Shown here: positions 15,843-23,978 of the stretch, in pieces | How the letters are laid out: each line of letters starts with the position of its first letter | Position numbering within the stretch: the first letter of the stretch is position 1 | DNA from: Bacteroidales bacterium UBA3653 | Lineage (GTDB): Bacteria > Bacteroidota > Bacteroidia > Bacteroidales > Paludibacteraceae | Direction of reading: 5' to 3' | NCBI GenBank assembly: GCA_002373505.1 | Contig: DFKE01000014.1 | Coordinates: 124,001 to 188,000 of the forward strand | Length of the DNA: 64,000 nt | The notes under the pieces: model-generated | What the model was told of the DNA's origin: nothing | Database searches by the model: none | What the model saw: the letters and a program-made list of their open reading frames with translations, nothing else | Program-made: the position numbers and the translations under genes

Positions 15843-17132
15843 CTATTCCGAAGCCACGGAGGGATTATTTTTTTGTTTTCTTTTCCCGCTCATGTCTCGG
15901 TCATCTCTCGGTTGTGAGTCGGTCATCGCTCGGTCAGGTGATTGACCCAATCCGCCAGTCTTGGCGGATACGGGGGGAGCAGGTATGCCAAAGCGGGCGG
16001 AGGCAGAGGGGGAGAGGGCGCAAATTTGGGCGGCGAGGGTGTTCATGTTGTGGAAACGGCTGTAGTCTGCCGTTGCAGGGACATCGTTCACGCTTTGCAT
16101 ATCATCCAATGCCCACGGGGAGAGGATGAGCAGTTGCCCCATCTCACACAATTGGTAGCGTCTTTTCTCGGGGTTCCAACCATTGGGCATGGGCTCTTTT
16201 TGAAGGTGGATAAGCGGCAGGGCGTTCTCCATGCAATCCTTGACGAGTAGCTGCTCCCCTTTGGAGATACCCGGAGTGACCAGTACCGCACCGTCTTTAG
16301 CGGCTTGGATCCATTGGTCTCTCTGCTGACGGAAAGTGTCCGTCGTCTCATATGGCGTGTTGTAATCGCGTTGGTCGCCATTCATCTTCCAACGATGGCA
16401 GAAGACCTGTTCCTTCCACGGCCGGCGAAGCAGGAACATATTGCCATACGCGGCGAAGTCCATGTCTCCGATGGTGATGTGCTGCCGGCGTTGGAACAGA
16501 TCCGGGTGCAACGCCCTCATGACCGCACGGCGCGGGTTATCCTGCACGTAGCGGATGATATTGTCCAGTTGTCCCTGACGGTAACAGATAGTGTCATCGT
16601 AGTTGTCCTCAAAGAGCGGCGTTACGCCGTTGGAGGCGTAGTACTCCTCGCGCTGCTTGCGGGAGGAACGGGCGAGACGGCCTCTATCTATGGTATCCGC
16701 CATGCATGGCGGATACAGAGAGCGATAAACCTGCGTACAGCCGATCTTAAAGCCGCGGATAATCTCGCCTATACCGACATCCATGGGCTCATCCACCTGA
16801 AGGATGCCGTGGAAATGGTCGGGCATGACCTGATGACCAAGCACACGGATGTGCCGTCCGCGGGCGCTTTGAATGGCGGGTGTCTGGAGCCACTGGTCTG
16901 CGACGGATTGACCAAGTTTGGTCAATACCACGGAGGGCGCAGAGGGGTCGTTGTTCAGCTCGCCAAACAGACGCGCACGGTCGTACGTGACAATCGTGAT
17001 GAGGTATGTTCCGCGCGCGCTGTAGTTCTGCCACACGGAATGAGGGCGGTGGGCGCTGTTAAGCAGCCCGCCTCTCTCTTTCCAATATGTGTACCAGTCG
17101 CTGGTCATCAGGTGTGTGAATCCGCCATGCAT
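15843..17132 (-). CDS. REP-associated tyrosine transposase (RAYT, Y1/HUH family)
   Basis: 429 residues from the ATG at 17132. The HUH motif is MPDHFHG (residues 103-109) and the catalytic Tyr is probably Tyr195 in IIRYVQDNPRR. The fold begins at WQNYSARGTYLITIVTYDR. The protein is longer than typical RAYTs, with a C-terminal domain of about 200 residues. Three related palindromes sit at the start codon (17120-17139), inside the gene (16694-16715, encoding YPPCMADT) and near the 3' end (15950-15969), as expected for REP-type substrates. The tail residues about 398-416 are encoded by an 11-bp array. The true start may be slightly downstream, since the ATG lies within a palindrome. Confidence 0.85.
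   Translation of the reverse strand: MHGGFTHLMTSDWYTYWKERGGLLNSAHRPHSVWQNYSARGTYLITIVTYDRARLFGELNNDPSAPSVVLTKLGQSVADQWLQTPAIQSARGRHIRVLGHQVMPDHFHGILQVDEPMDVGIGEIIRGFKIGCTQVYRSLYPPCMADTIDRGRLARSSRKQREEYYASNGVTPLFEDNYDDTICYRQGQLDNIIRYVQDNPRRAVMRALHPDLFQRRQHITIGDMDFAAYGNMFLLRRPWKEQVFCHRWKMNGDQRDYNTPYETTDTFRQQRDQWIQAAKDGAVLVTPGISKGEQLLVKDCMENALPLIHLQKEPMPNGWNPEKRRYQLCEMGQLLILSPWALDDMQSVNDVPATADYSRFHNMNTLAAQICALSPSASARFGIPAPPVSAKTGGLGQSPDRAMTDSQPRDDRDMSGKRKQKNNPSVASE
15889..15943. repeat. 11-bp periodic array inside the RAYT gene
   Basis: Five consecutive 11-mers: CTCATGTCTCG, GTCATCTCTCG, GTTGTGAGTCG, GTCATCGCTCG, GTCAGGTGATT. Because 11 is not a multiple of three, each unit is read in a different frame, giving a non-repeating Asp/Arg/Met-rich tail. 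Confidence 0.75.
15950..15969. repeat. REP-like palindrome 1
   Basis: 8-bp stem ATCCGCCA / TGGCGGAT with the 4-nt loop GTCT, near the 3' end of the transposase gene. It matches the arms of the other two palindromes. Confidence 0.75.
16694..16715. repeat. REP-like palindrome 2, inside RAYT coding sequence
   Basis: Perfect 22-bp palindrome centred on GCCATGCATGGC. It is translated in frame as YPPCMAD within the transposase. Confidence 0.8.
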
Positions 17133-17139
17133 GGCGGAT
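17120..17139. repeat. REP-like palindrome 3, between uxaC and RAYT
   Basis: Perfect 20-bp palindrome with the same core GCCATGCATGGC. It lies 5 nt from the uxaC stop codon and contains the apparent transposase start codon. Confidence 0.8.
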
Positions 17140-17144
17140 GGCTA

Positions 17145-18563
17145 TCAGAAGCGGAAGTAATTCTTCGCGTTGTTGTAGCAGATGTCTTCTACCATCTGTT
17201 GAACGCGGGCTTTCTCGTAGCCGGTGTACGGGATCATGCCGTTCTCGATGTCATTGCCGAGGACGTTGCAGAGCGTGCGGCGGAAATACTCGTGACGCGG
17301 GTAGCTCAGGAACGAACGGCTGTCGGTCAGCATACCTACCATGCGGCTCAAGAGACCGAGGTTACTCAAAGCCATCATCTGCTTCTCCATGCCGTCTTTC
17401 TGATCCAAGAACCACCAGCCCGAACCGAACTGAATCTTGCCCGGTACCGAACCGTCCTGGAAGTTACCCAACATGGTAGCGATTACTTCGTTTGCACACG
17501 GGTTGAGGTTATAGAGAATCGTCTTGGCAAGGTGTCCTTCGCTGTTCATCTCGTCCAAGAAATGACTCATGGCTTTTGCGGTCGTGAACTCGCCGATGGA
17601 GTCGAAACCGGTGTCTGCGCCGAGGGCTGCGAACATCTTGGAGTTGTTGTTACGGATAGCGCCGTAGTGGTACTGCTGGGTCCAACCCGAAGCGTAGTCC
17701 ATCTCAGCCTGCGCGTGCAGGTAAGCGTGCTTGTACTGACGGATCTCATAAACGCTCAACTCCTTGCCTGCGAGGGCTTTTTGGAAGATAGCGTTGATCT
17801 CAGCGTCGGTGTACGGCTCGTCATAGAACTCCTCGATACCGTGGTCGGATAGACGGCAGCCCATCGACTCAAAGAAGTCATGGCGTTTCTGGAGAGCGTC
17901 CACCATGTCTGCGAAGTTGCGAATCTCCACGCCGGCCACCTTAGCCAGTTTCTCGATGTATGCTTTCCAAGTAGCGGCTTCGATGTTCATGCCTGCGTCC
18001 GGACGCCATGTCGGCAACATACGAACCTCTGCGGTCGGATCTTCCTTGACCATCTTGTGCCACTCCAGACTGTCAGCCGGGTCGTCGGTCGTGCAGACGA
18101 GCTCTACATGGTAGTGCTTCATCAGTCCGCGCGGACAGAACTTCGGGTCGTTGGCGATGAGGTCGTTGCACTTGTCATAGATAGCACGTGCGGTCTCGGG
18201 ATTCAGACGCTCCTCGATACCGAAAGCGGTCTTGAGCTCCAGATGAGTCCAGTGGTAAAGCGGGTTGCGGAAGGTGTACGGAACGGTCTCCGCCCATTTC
18301 TCGAACTTCTCCCAGTCGGTGGTGTCCTTGCCGGTGCAGAAACGCTCGTCCACTCCGTTGGAACGCATTGCGCGCCATTTGTAGTGGTCGCCCATGAGCC
18401 AGATCTGTGCGATGGATTCGAAGCGTTTGTTCTCGGCAACCATCTGGGGGATGAGGTGGCAGTGATAATCGATAATCGGCATCTTAGCCGCATGATTGTG
18501 ATACAGCTCCTGCGCGGTCTCTGTCTGCAGCAGGAAATCTTTGTCCATGAAAGGCTTGATCAT
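17145..18563 (-). CDS. uxaC: Glucuronate/galacturonate isomerase
   Basis: 472 residues, full length for UxaC. The N-terminal metal-site motif IDYHCHLIP (about 30-38) and LYHWTHLELKTAFGI are diagnostic. It converts D-glucuronate to D-fructuronate and D-galacturonate to D-tagaturonate, the first step of the pathway completed here by kdgK and eda. The oxidoreductases and dehydratases of the middle steps are not in the window. It has its own TAnnTTTG promoter at 18661-18668. Confidence 0.96.
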   Translation of the reverse strand: MIKPFMDKDFLLQTETAQELYHNHAAKMPIIDYHCHLIPQMVAENKRFESIAQIWLMGDHYKWRAMRSNGVDERFCTGKDTTDWEKFEKWAETVPYTFRNPLYHWTHLELKTAFGIEERLNPETARAIYDKCNDLIANDPKFCPRGLMKHYHVELVCTTDDPADSLEWHKMVKEDPTAEVRMLPTWRPDAGMNIEAATWKAYIEKLAKVAGVEIRNFADMVDALQKRHDFFESMGCRLSDHGIEEFYDEPYTDAEINAIFQKALAGKELSVYEIRQYKHAYLHAQAEMDYASGWTQQYHYGAIRNNNSKMFAALGADTGFDSIGEFTTAKAMSHFLDEMNSEGHLAKTILYNLNPCANEVIATMLGNFQDGSVPGKIQFGSGWWFLDQKDGMEKQMMALSNLGLLSRMVGMLTDSRSFLSYPRHEYFRRTLCNVLGNDIENGMIPYTGYEKARVQQMVEDICYNNAKNYFRF

Positions 18564-18660
18564 AATTGTTAGATTTTTATTGTGTTAAATGGTGTGTCTT
18601 TCTATTTTTTATCGTGCGCGCGTATGTTCCCGCATCAGCGGGCACGAACAAATCACGCTG

Positions 18661-18668
18661 CAAAGATA
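18661..18668 (-). promoter_or_regulatory. -7 box of the uxaC promoter
   Basis: TATCTTTG on the minus strand, about 98 nt before the uxaC start. A CCCGC/GCGGG hairpin (18629-18642) lies in the leader between the two. Confidence 0.7.
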
Positions 18669-18722
18669 CTACTTTTTCAGCAAACTAATGTGGAAAAATT
18701 GACATAAAAAATCTACATACCA

Positions 18723-20297
18723 TCAACTCTCCGTTACAGAGGTGTGCTGCCCCGTATATTGGCGTTGCAATTCGGTCAGTTCTTCTTCGGGGATATATTC
18801 CATATATCCGCATTCAGGGCACTCGTAGTTGTTATGATATAGTTTCACATGATAGAGCACCGAATAATCGGCATACTGCGTAGTCGTACGGCTGTGGTTG
18901 CGTTCATTCTCGCGGCGATGTGAAGTAGAACCATCACTCCATTTGGTAGTGACATCCGTCCATGTCTTCCACCGCTCCGTATGGGAACTGATTTCCTTCG
19001 ACTCCGGACGCCATTCGTTGTATTCGCGCTCAAAAGTGCGGCTATGAAAACGGATCGTCTCCATCCGCTTGCAATCCGGACAACGTGAATGAGGTGCTGT
19101 GGACAACATACGCGTGACATAGGTATAAGCGCTAAAACCGGCAATAACGATTCCCGGCAGGAATATCCACAGACATCCCCAAACGGTCATCAGCACCGTC
19201 CAGATATAAGTAACTACTGCGGCTACAATCGCAAAGAGAATCGCTATTATATTATCCGGCAGATGATAATATGCAAACCGGCAATAGAGCGCCGCCTCCA
19301 ATATCAGCGGAAGCAAAGTCATACCCAGAAAAACCCATATCAACCCTAAAACTACCCAGAAGAAGGCACCTATATAAGTCCAGACAGGTATATCTCCCCA
19401 TCCTAACTCCGCTTTCTCGGTATAGTTTTCGTCATCGCTGTGAATCCAGTTAAAGCGCATCGATCCCTCTATCATCCTTGCGAAAAAATCCACATCGATG
19501 ATCTTACCCACCAGCGGCAGCCATTTCACTAAATAGCGGTTGTTGCGATACGCATGGCTGTCTTCGAAACCATAGGTAACCGCGATACTGTCCGAACCAT
19601 AGACGATAATCGGATTGCGGATCTTTCCGTCACTGAAATCAATAATCTCGATATTGGGATAATAGGCCAGAAAACCTTTCTTGGTCTTGTCGATCAACCA
19701 TGCCGGACGATAACGGGCGTCATTCTCCGCCAGAGAATGACCGATATACAGCCGCTCGAACTTGGCTTTGGTCATGTAATAATCGCCTTCTTTATCCAAC
19801 CGCAATTTGCTCAAACTGTCCGGCAGAATGGGACGCACCTCTCCCATATTCACTTTCTTCTTCTCTCCGCTTGCGGTTACAATATTATAATATAATGTTC
19901 CTTTGGTCCCCTTGTTCTTTCCCTTCTCGCGGAACAGGTTCTTAATCTGCACAGGCAGACTGTCGCTCCCGTTTTCCATCATCATCGGGAAACCCATTTC
20001 GGCGGCGGCCAGCAGACCGCGCTCGCCGTCTCTTGTCTGAACAAGCAAACCATACGGATGATGATAATTTCCGGCTACTACACCCAGATAATCCACCGTG
20101 TCGCCTTTACGCAGTTTGCCTACGATCTCGTCGTCTCCGGCAATGAGGGAGACTAACGGCACATTGCGGTCAAGCACTATTTGCATGGGCTTTTCCGGAA
20201 AATTTCTTTTAACAAGTACACGCTGTCCGATGAAGGTTACAGACAAAACGATGAGGCCAATAATAGTAGCCGCACTGGGTAGTTTGAAGTGATTCAT
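18723..20297 (-). CDS. Integral membrane protein with SH3-like N-terminus and C-terminal zinc ribbon, unknown function
   Basis: 524 residues from the ATG at 20297 (a TTG at 20306 is the alternative). An N-terminal membrane segment is followed by a region resembling a bacterial SH3 fold (about 45-100), then a long soluble part, then three or four closely spaced membrane segments (about 315-405). The tail has two Cys pairs, CPDCKR (about 413) and CPECGY (about 505), separated by about 90 mostly hydrophilic residues rich in Ser, Thr, Arg and Glu, which would make a zinc ribbon with a very large insertion. Not recognised. Its promoter diverges from that of the polyprenyl synthase. Confidence 0.75.
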   Translation of the reverse strand: MNHFKLPSAATIIGLIVLSVTFIGQRVLVKRNFPEKPMQIVLDRNVPLVSLIAGDDEIVGKLRKGDTVDYLGVVAGNYHHPYGLLVQTRDGERGLLAAAEMGFPMMMENGSDSLPVQIKNLFREKGKNKGTKGTLYYNIVTASGEKKKVNMGEVRPILPDSLSKLRLDKEGDYYMTKAKFERLYIGHSLAENDARYRPAWLIDKTKKGFLAYYPNIEIIDFSDGKIRNPIIVYGSDSIAVTYGFEDSHAYRNNRYLVKWLPLVGKIIDVDFFARMIEGSMRFNWIHSDDENYTEKAELGWGDIPVWTYIGAFFWVVLGLIWVFLGMTLLPLILEAALYCRFAYYHLPDNIIAILFAIVAAVVTYIWTVLMTVWGCLWIFLPGIVIAGFSAYTYVTRMLSTAPHSRCPDCKRMETIRFHSRTFEREYNEWRPESKEISSHTERWKTWTDVTTKWSDGSTSHRRENERNHSRTTTQYADYSVLYHVKLYHNNYECPECGYMEYIPEEELTELQRQYTGQHTSVTES

Positions 20298-20322
20298 AGA
20301 GAGCAAGAATTTAAATTTTGGG

Positions 20323-20330
20323 CAAAAGTA
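20323..20330 (-). promoter_or_regulatory. -7 box for the membrane protein gene
   Basis: TACTTTTG on the minus strand, 25 nt before the ATG at 20297. It lies back to back with the plus-strand promoter at 20340-20370, so the two genes share one short A/T-rich control region. Confidence 0.65.
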
Positions 20331-20339
20331 GTAAAAAAT

Positions 20340-20370
20340 TTTGATATATGCAATTTTTTTCGTATCTTTG
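20340..20370 (+). promoter_or_regulatory. Promoter of polyprenyl synthase
   Basis: TTTG at 20340-20343, a 19-nt spacer and TATCTTTG at 20363-20370 fit the Bacteroidetes consensus. The start codon follows 17 nt later. Confidence 0.75.
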
Positions 20371-20387
20371 CGCCCGATTTTAACAAA

Positions 20388-21380
20388 ATGGCGAGTTTAT
20401 CGGATATACGTAAGCCCGTAGAGGCCAGTTGGAAGCGATACGAGAAAGTATTGCAGGAGTCATTGCAGTCGGATGAAAAAATTCAGCAGAAAGTGCTGGA
20501 TTATATCGCCGCAAGGAGTGGCAAGCAGCTTCGTCCTCTGGTCGTGCTTCTATGTGCGCAGATATGCAATCCTGTTACGGATAAGACCCTCCGTTCCGCG
20601 GTCGCGCTGGAGATGTTGCATAATGCCAGCTTGGTGCATGATGACGTTGTGGATAGTTCGGATACCCGCAGAGGTATGCCCGCCGTACATACGCGATGGA
20701 GCAACAAAGTGGCAATCCTTACGGGCGATTATATGTTATCCAAAGTAATCGGATTGGTGGCGGAAGTGCGCAATATACGTATCTTGGAGATTATATCCAA
20801 TCTGGGCCGTTCTCTCTCTAGCGGTGAGATGTTGCAACTGCATGTGGGCCAATCGATGTGGATTGACGAAGAACGATATCTGAAGGTCATCGACCAGAAG
20901 ACCGCACAACTCTTTCAGGCATGCGCGGAAATAGGCGCTGAGTCTGCCGGATGTACGCCTCGTCAGAGAAATGCACTCAGCCTTTTCGGACGACTGCTGG
21001 GATTATGTTTCCAGATCAAGGACGATATCTTCGATTATAGCGATCTCGAGGAAATCGGTAAACCGACGATGAGCGATCTGAGAGACAGCAAGGTTACCCT
21101 TCCGCTTATCATCGCGCTCCGTCGTGCTCCCAAACCCGAAGCGGATTATATCCGTTCTCTGGGAGAAAAGATCACGGCGAATGAACCGGGCATAGAGATT
21201 GAGAAAGCTCTGGAGGAAATCAAATCCTTTGTACTGCGCTTCAAAGGTGACGAATACGCCGTGCAACAAATGCTGGAATATAAAAAACAAGCCACAGAAG
21301 CCTTGCATGTTTTCCGTGACTCAGAGGAGAAAAAGAGCTTGGTCTCTCTACTCGATTTCGCCATCAATCGCGTTCAGTAG
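20388..21380 (+). CDS. All-trans polyprenyl diphosphate synthase (octaprenyl-type)
   Basis: 330 residues from MASLSDIRK. The longer reading from 20289 runs through the promoter and is rejected. The first Asp-rich motif is HDDVVDSSDTRRG and the second is IKDDIFDYSDLEEIGKP, with GKQLRP near the N-terminus. It elongates farnesyl-type diphosphates with isopentenyl diphosphate, probably for the menaquinone side chain. Chain length cannot be read reliably from sequence. Its last 33 nt overlap the 3' end of sufD on the opposite strand. Confidence 0.93.
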   Translation: MASLSDIRKPVEASWKRYEKVLQESLQSDEKIQQKVLDYIAARSGKQLRPLVVLLCAQICNPVTDKTLRSAVALEMLHNASLVHDDVVDSSDTRRGMPAVHTRWSNKVAILTGDYMLSKVIGLVAEVRNIRILEIISNLGRSLSSGEMLQLHVGQSMWIDEERYLKVIDQKTAQLFQACAEIGAESAGCTPRQRNALSLFGRLLGLCFQIKDDIFDYSDLEEIGKPTMSDLRDSKVTLPLIIALRRAPKPEADYIRSLGEKITANEPGIEIEKALEEIKSFVLRFKGDEYAVQQMLEYKKQATEALHVFRDSEEKKSLVSLLDFAINRVQ

Positions 21381-22007
21381 TTGCTCTCGCAGGGCTTCAT
21401 CACTAATAGCCTCTATCACTTCTTTCATAAACGCGCCGACAAGCAGTTGACGCGCTTTTTCTTTATCTATTCCGCGCTGCTGCATATAGAAGAGGGCGGT
21501 CTCATCCAACTGTCCGGTGGAAGCACCGTGCGTGGCTTGCACATCATCGGCATAGATCTCCAACTGCGGTTGCGTACGCATTTCGGCATCCTCCGAGAGA
21601 ACCAAGTTACGGTTCGTCTGATGAGCTTCGGTCTTCTGTGCATCGGGCGCTATCTTCAGGTCTCCGATAAAACGCCCATGGGCACTGTCATCCAACACGA
21701 ATTTCAGCAACTGGTTCGATCTTCCGCCGCCCACTGCATGGTGTACATGCGTCTCAGTCGTCACCTTTTCTGAGCCCCGCAGATAGGCTAACCCGTATAT
21801 CTCCGTCTCGCATCCCTCGCCCGTTTGCTCTACAACGATGTTATTCGATATCTCGATTTCTCGATCTCTCGATTCCTCGGCAGGTATGTTCAGCACGTGA
21901 ATCTTCACGTGTGACCTCGCCTCCTGCACGATATGCAGATTCAGTTCCGGCTCGTTGAGGAAAACGCGCTCGAATGTCTCGCCGCTATGAATAATTATCT
22001 CGCTCAT
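21348..22007 (-). CDS. sufD: SufD-like Fe-S assembly scaffold, short form
   Basis: 219 residues covering only the SufBD beta-helix core: the family motifs DDSAHGRFIGDLKIAPDAQ, NRNLVLSEDAEMRTQPQLEI and the C-terminal ATHGASTGQLDETALFYMQ with its conserved His are present. Common SufD proteins are about twice this length, so the N-terminal half is missing. It starts within the sufC stop (4-nt overlap). Residues about 55-67 (AEESRDREIEIS) are encoded by a CTCGATTT-type repeat (21844-21879). sufB and sufS are not adjacent. Confidence 0.88.
   Translation of the reverse strand: MSEIIIHSGETFERVFLNEPELNLHIVQEARSHVKIHVLNIPAEESRDREIEISNNIVVEQTGEGCETEIYGLAYLRGSEKVTTETHVHHAVGGGRSNQLLKFVLDDSAHGRFIGDLKIAPDAQKTEAHQTNRNLVLSEDAEMRTQPQLEIYADDVQATHGASTGQLDETALFYMQQRGIDKEKARQLLVGAFMKEVIEAISDEALREQLLNAIDGEIE
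21844..21879 (-). repeat. TCTCGATTTCTCGAT repeat inside sufD
   Basis: In frame, encoding ESRDREIEI. The same phrase is intergenic between exuT and eda (11449-11476). Confidence 0.8.
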
Positions 22008-22753
22008 AGGTTCAGCCCTTCGTAGCCTTTTTCTTCGAGTTCGAGTGCCAGGGTCTTGTCGCCCGTCTTGACGATCTGGCCATCCGCCAGCACATGTACG
22101 AAATCAGGCACAATATAGTCCAGCAATCGCTGGTAATGGGTGATGACGATAGCCGCGTTCTGCGGTGTTTTAAGACGGTTTACCCCTTCCGCCACGATGC
22201 GCAATGCGTCTATATCCAGACCGCTGTCGGTCTCATCCAGAATAGACAGACAGGGCTCCAGCATCGCCATCTGGAAGATCTCGTTTTTCTTCTTCTCGCC
22301 ACCGGAGAAGCCTTCGTTGACAGAGCGGTTGTTCAACTTGTCCGGCAACTCCAGCATCTTCTTTTTCTCCCGCATCAGGGCGAGGAACTCGCGTGCCGAA
22401 AGCGGCTCTTTGCCTTCGTACTCACGCTTGGCGTTGATTGCCGTGCGCATGAAATTGGTCATACTCACTCCCGGGATCTCCACCGGATATTGGAAACTAA
22501 GGAACACGCCTGCGCGTGCACGCACCTCGGGCTCCATAGCCAGCAGGTTTTCACCCTTCAGATACACTTCGCCGCCCGTCACTTCATATGCCGGATTGCC
22601 GGTCAGGACGGCACTCAGCGTCGATTTGCCGGCACCGTTCGGACCCATGATGGCATGTACCTCGCCTTCGTTGATGACGAGGTTCACACCTTTTAATATC
22701 TCCTTGCCGCCGATGGAGGCATGCAGATCTTTTATCTCTAATAACTTGCTCAT
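22004..22753 (-). CDS. sufC: SufC ATPase of the SUF Fe-S cluster assembly system
   Basis: 249 residues with Walker A GPNGAGKST (about 36-44), signature FSGGEKKKNEIFQM, Walker B CLSILDETDSGLDIDAL and the H-loop ITHYQRLL, all characteristic of SufC. It powers the SufBCD scaffold. It overlaps the DUF2130 gene upstream and sufD downstream by 4 nt each. Confidence 0.96.
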   Translation of the reverse strand: MSKLLEIKDLHASIGGKEILKGVNLVINEGEVHAIMGPNGAGKSTLSAVLTGNPAYEVTGGEVYLKGENLLAMEPEVRARAGVFLSFQYPVEIPGVSMTNFMRTAINAKREYEGKEPLSAREFLALMREKKKMLELPDKLNNRSVNEGFSGGEKKKNEIFQMAMLEPCLSILDETDSGLDIDALRIVAEGVNRLKTPQNAAIVITHYQRLLDYIVPDFVHVLADGQIVKTGDKTLALELEEKGYEGLNL

Positions 22754-23940
22754 TCTTTATTTCCTTCGTTCGCTTCGTCGAACTTCGCCTTCATGGTCGG
22801 GTTGCCCGCAGTCAGGCGTTTGATGGTCACTTCTTGTAGTTTCTTGTCCGCCAGACTCAGGTTGTCGCCCGACTTGACGAGGTTCTCACGCACTTTCTGG
22901 AGGTGTGCGATGGTCTTGTCTATCTCCTCGATGGCATCCGCAAAACGCTCGTTTGCAAGCCTAACATTACGGCCGAAAGCGTCCTTGAACGTCGTCAGTT
23001 TCTCTTCGAAATTGGTCACGTCCACCTGCTGCGCTCTCACGATCGCCAGCTCGCGTTTGGCATCCAGACTCTTCTTGTTCGCCTGGCAAAGGAGGGTGAT
23101 GATGGGCACAAAGAACTGCGGACGGATGACGTACATCTTCTCATACCGGTGGCACATATCCACTATTCCGCCGTTGTACAACTCGCTGTCCGGCTCCAGC
23201 ATTGACACCAGAATGGCGTACTCGCATCCTTTCTTGCGCCGGTCGGCATCCAGCTTCGCCAGAAAATCTTCGTTCTTATGTTTCGTTGCCGTCTCGTCGG
23301 CTTCGTTTTTCATCTCGAACATGATGGATATATACTCCACCTTGTCCTCCGAATAGTCGCGGAAGACGAAATCGCCTTTGGTGCCTTCCACCACCTCGTT
23401 GTCTTTCTCAAAATAGGCATACGGGAAGAGGGGACGTATGCGGGCGAACTCGGTGGCGCAGTGCTGCTCCAGCGTCTCGCCTACCATCTTCGTTGAGAGC
23501 CTTGTCTTGAGTTCTTTGTAATAGGCTATCTGCTCCTGCGCGGCCTTGAGTTCCGCATCCCATTGGGCACGTGCCTGCGCCAGTTCCTGCTCTTTTTTCA
23601 TGTACGCTTCGGTAGCCTGTTGCCGCACTTGTGCCACGGCTAACTGCCGCTGCTGCTCTGCCTGCGCTATCTGCGCCTGCAGGCTCTGGATCTGGCTCTG
23701 CAACGCCTGCATCTGTTGGGCGGACTGTTGGTCGCGGCGCAACTGCGCGGCCTGCTGCTCTGCCGCTAAACGGGCTTGCTCCGCCTGCTGCTGGGCTCTC
23801 TGGCTCTGCTCCAACTCATGGATCCGGCGCGACAGCTCACTCTCGAACTCCGCGTTCTTTACCTGGCTCAGCAACGCTGCGTACTCGCTCTCGTCAACCG
23901 AAAACACATTACCGCATTTCGGGCATTTCAGTTCTTTCAT
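22750..23940 (-). CDS. DUF2130 domain protein with long coiled coil
   Basis: 396 residues. An N-terminal CPKCGNVF half zinc ribbon leads into a Gln/Ala-rich coiled coil (about 25-165), followed by the DUF2130 domain with MVGETLEQHCATEF, FVFRDYSEDK and YAILVSMLEPDSELYNGGI. The domain shows a PD-(D/E)xK-like arrangement (E...FEMKNE), so a nuclease-related function is possible but unproven. The 4-nt overlap with sufC makes it the first gene of the local suf operon, an unexpected partner. Confidence 0.85.
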   Translation of the reverse strand: MKELKCPKCGNVFSVDESEYAALLSQVKNAEFESELSRRIHELEQSQRAQQQAEQARLAAEQQAAQLRRDQQSAQQMQALQSQIQSLQAQIAQAEQQRQLAVAQVRQQATEAYMKKEQELAQARAQWDAELKAAQEQIAYYKELKTRLSTKMVGETLEQHCATEFARIRPLFPYAYFEKDNEVVEGTKGDFVFRDYSEDKVEYISIMFEMKNEADETATKHKNEDFLAKLDADRRKKGCEYAILVSMLEPDSELYNGGIVDMCHRYEKMYVIRPQFFVPIITLLCQANKKSLDAKRELAIVRAQQVDVTNFEEKLTTFKDAFGRNVRLANERFADAIEEIDKTIAHLQKVRENLVKSGDNLSLADKKLQEVTIKRLTAGNPTMKAKFDEANEGNKE

Positions 23941-23978
23941 AGCTGATGAAACAAATTTGTTTTTTCTGTTCGTATCCC

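Noticed and set aside
16305..17852. A 515-codon open frame on the plus strand
   Set aside because: It is antisense to both the RAYT gene and uxaC and shows no domain; a shadow frame.
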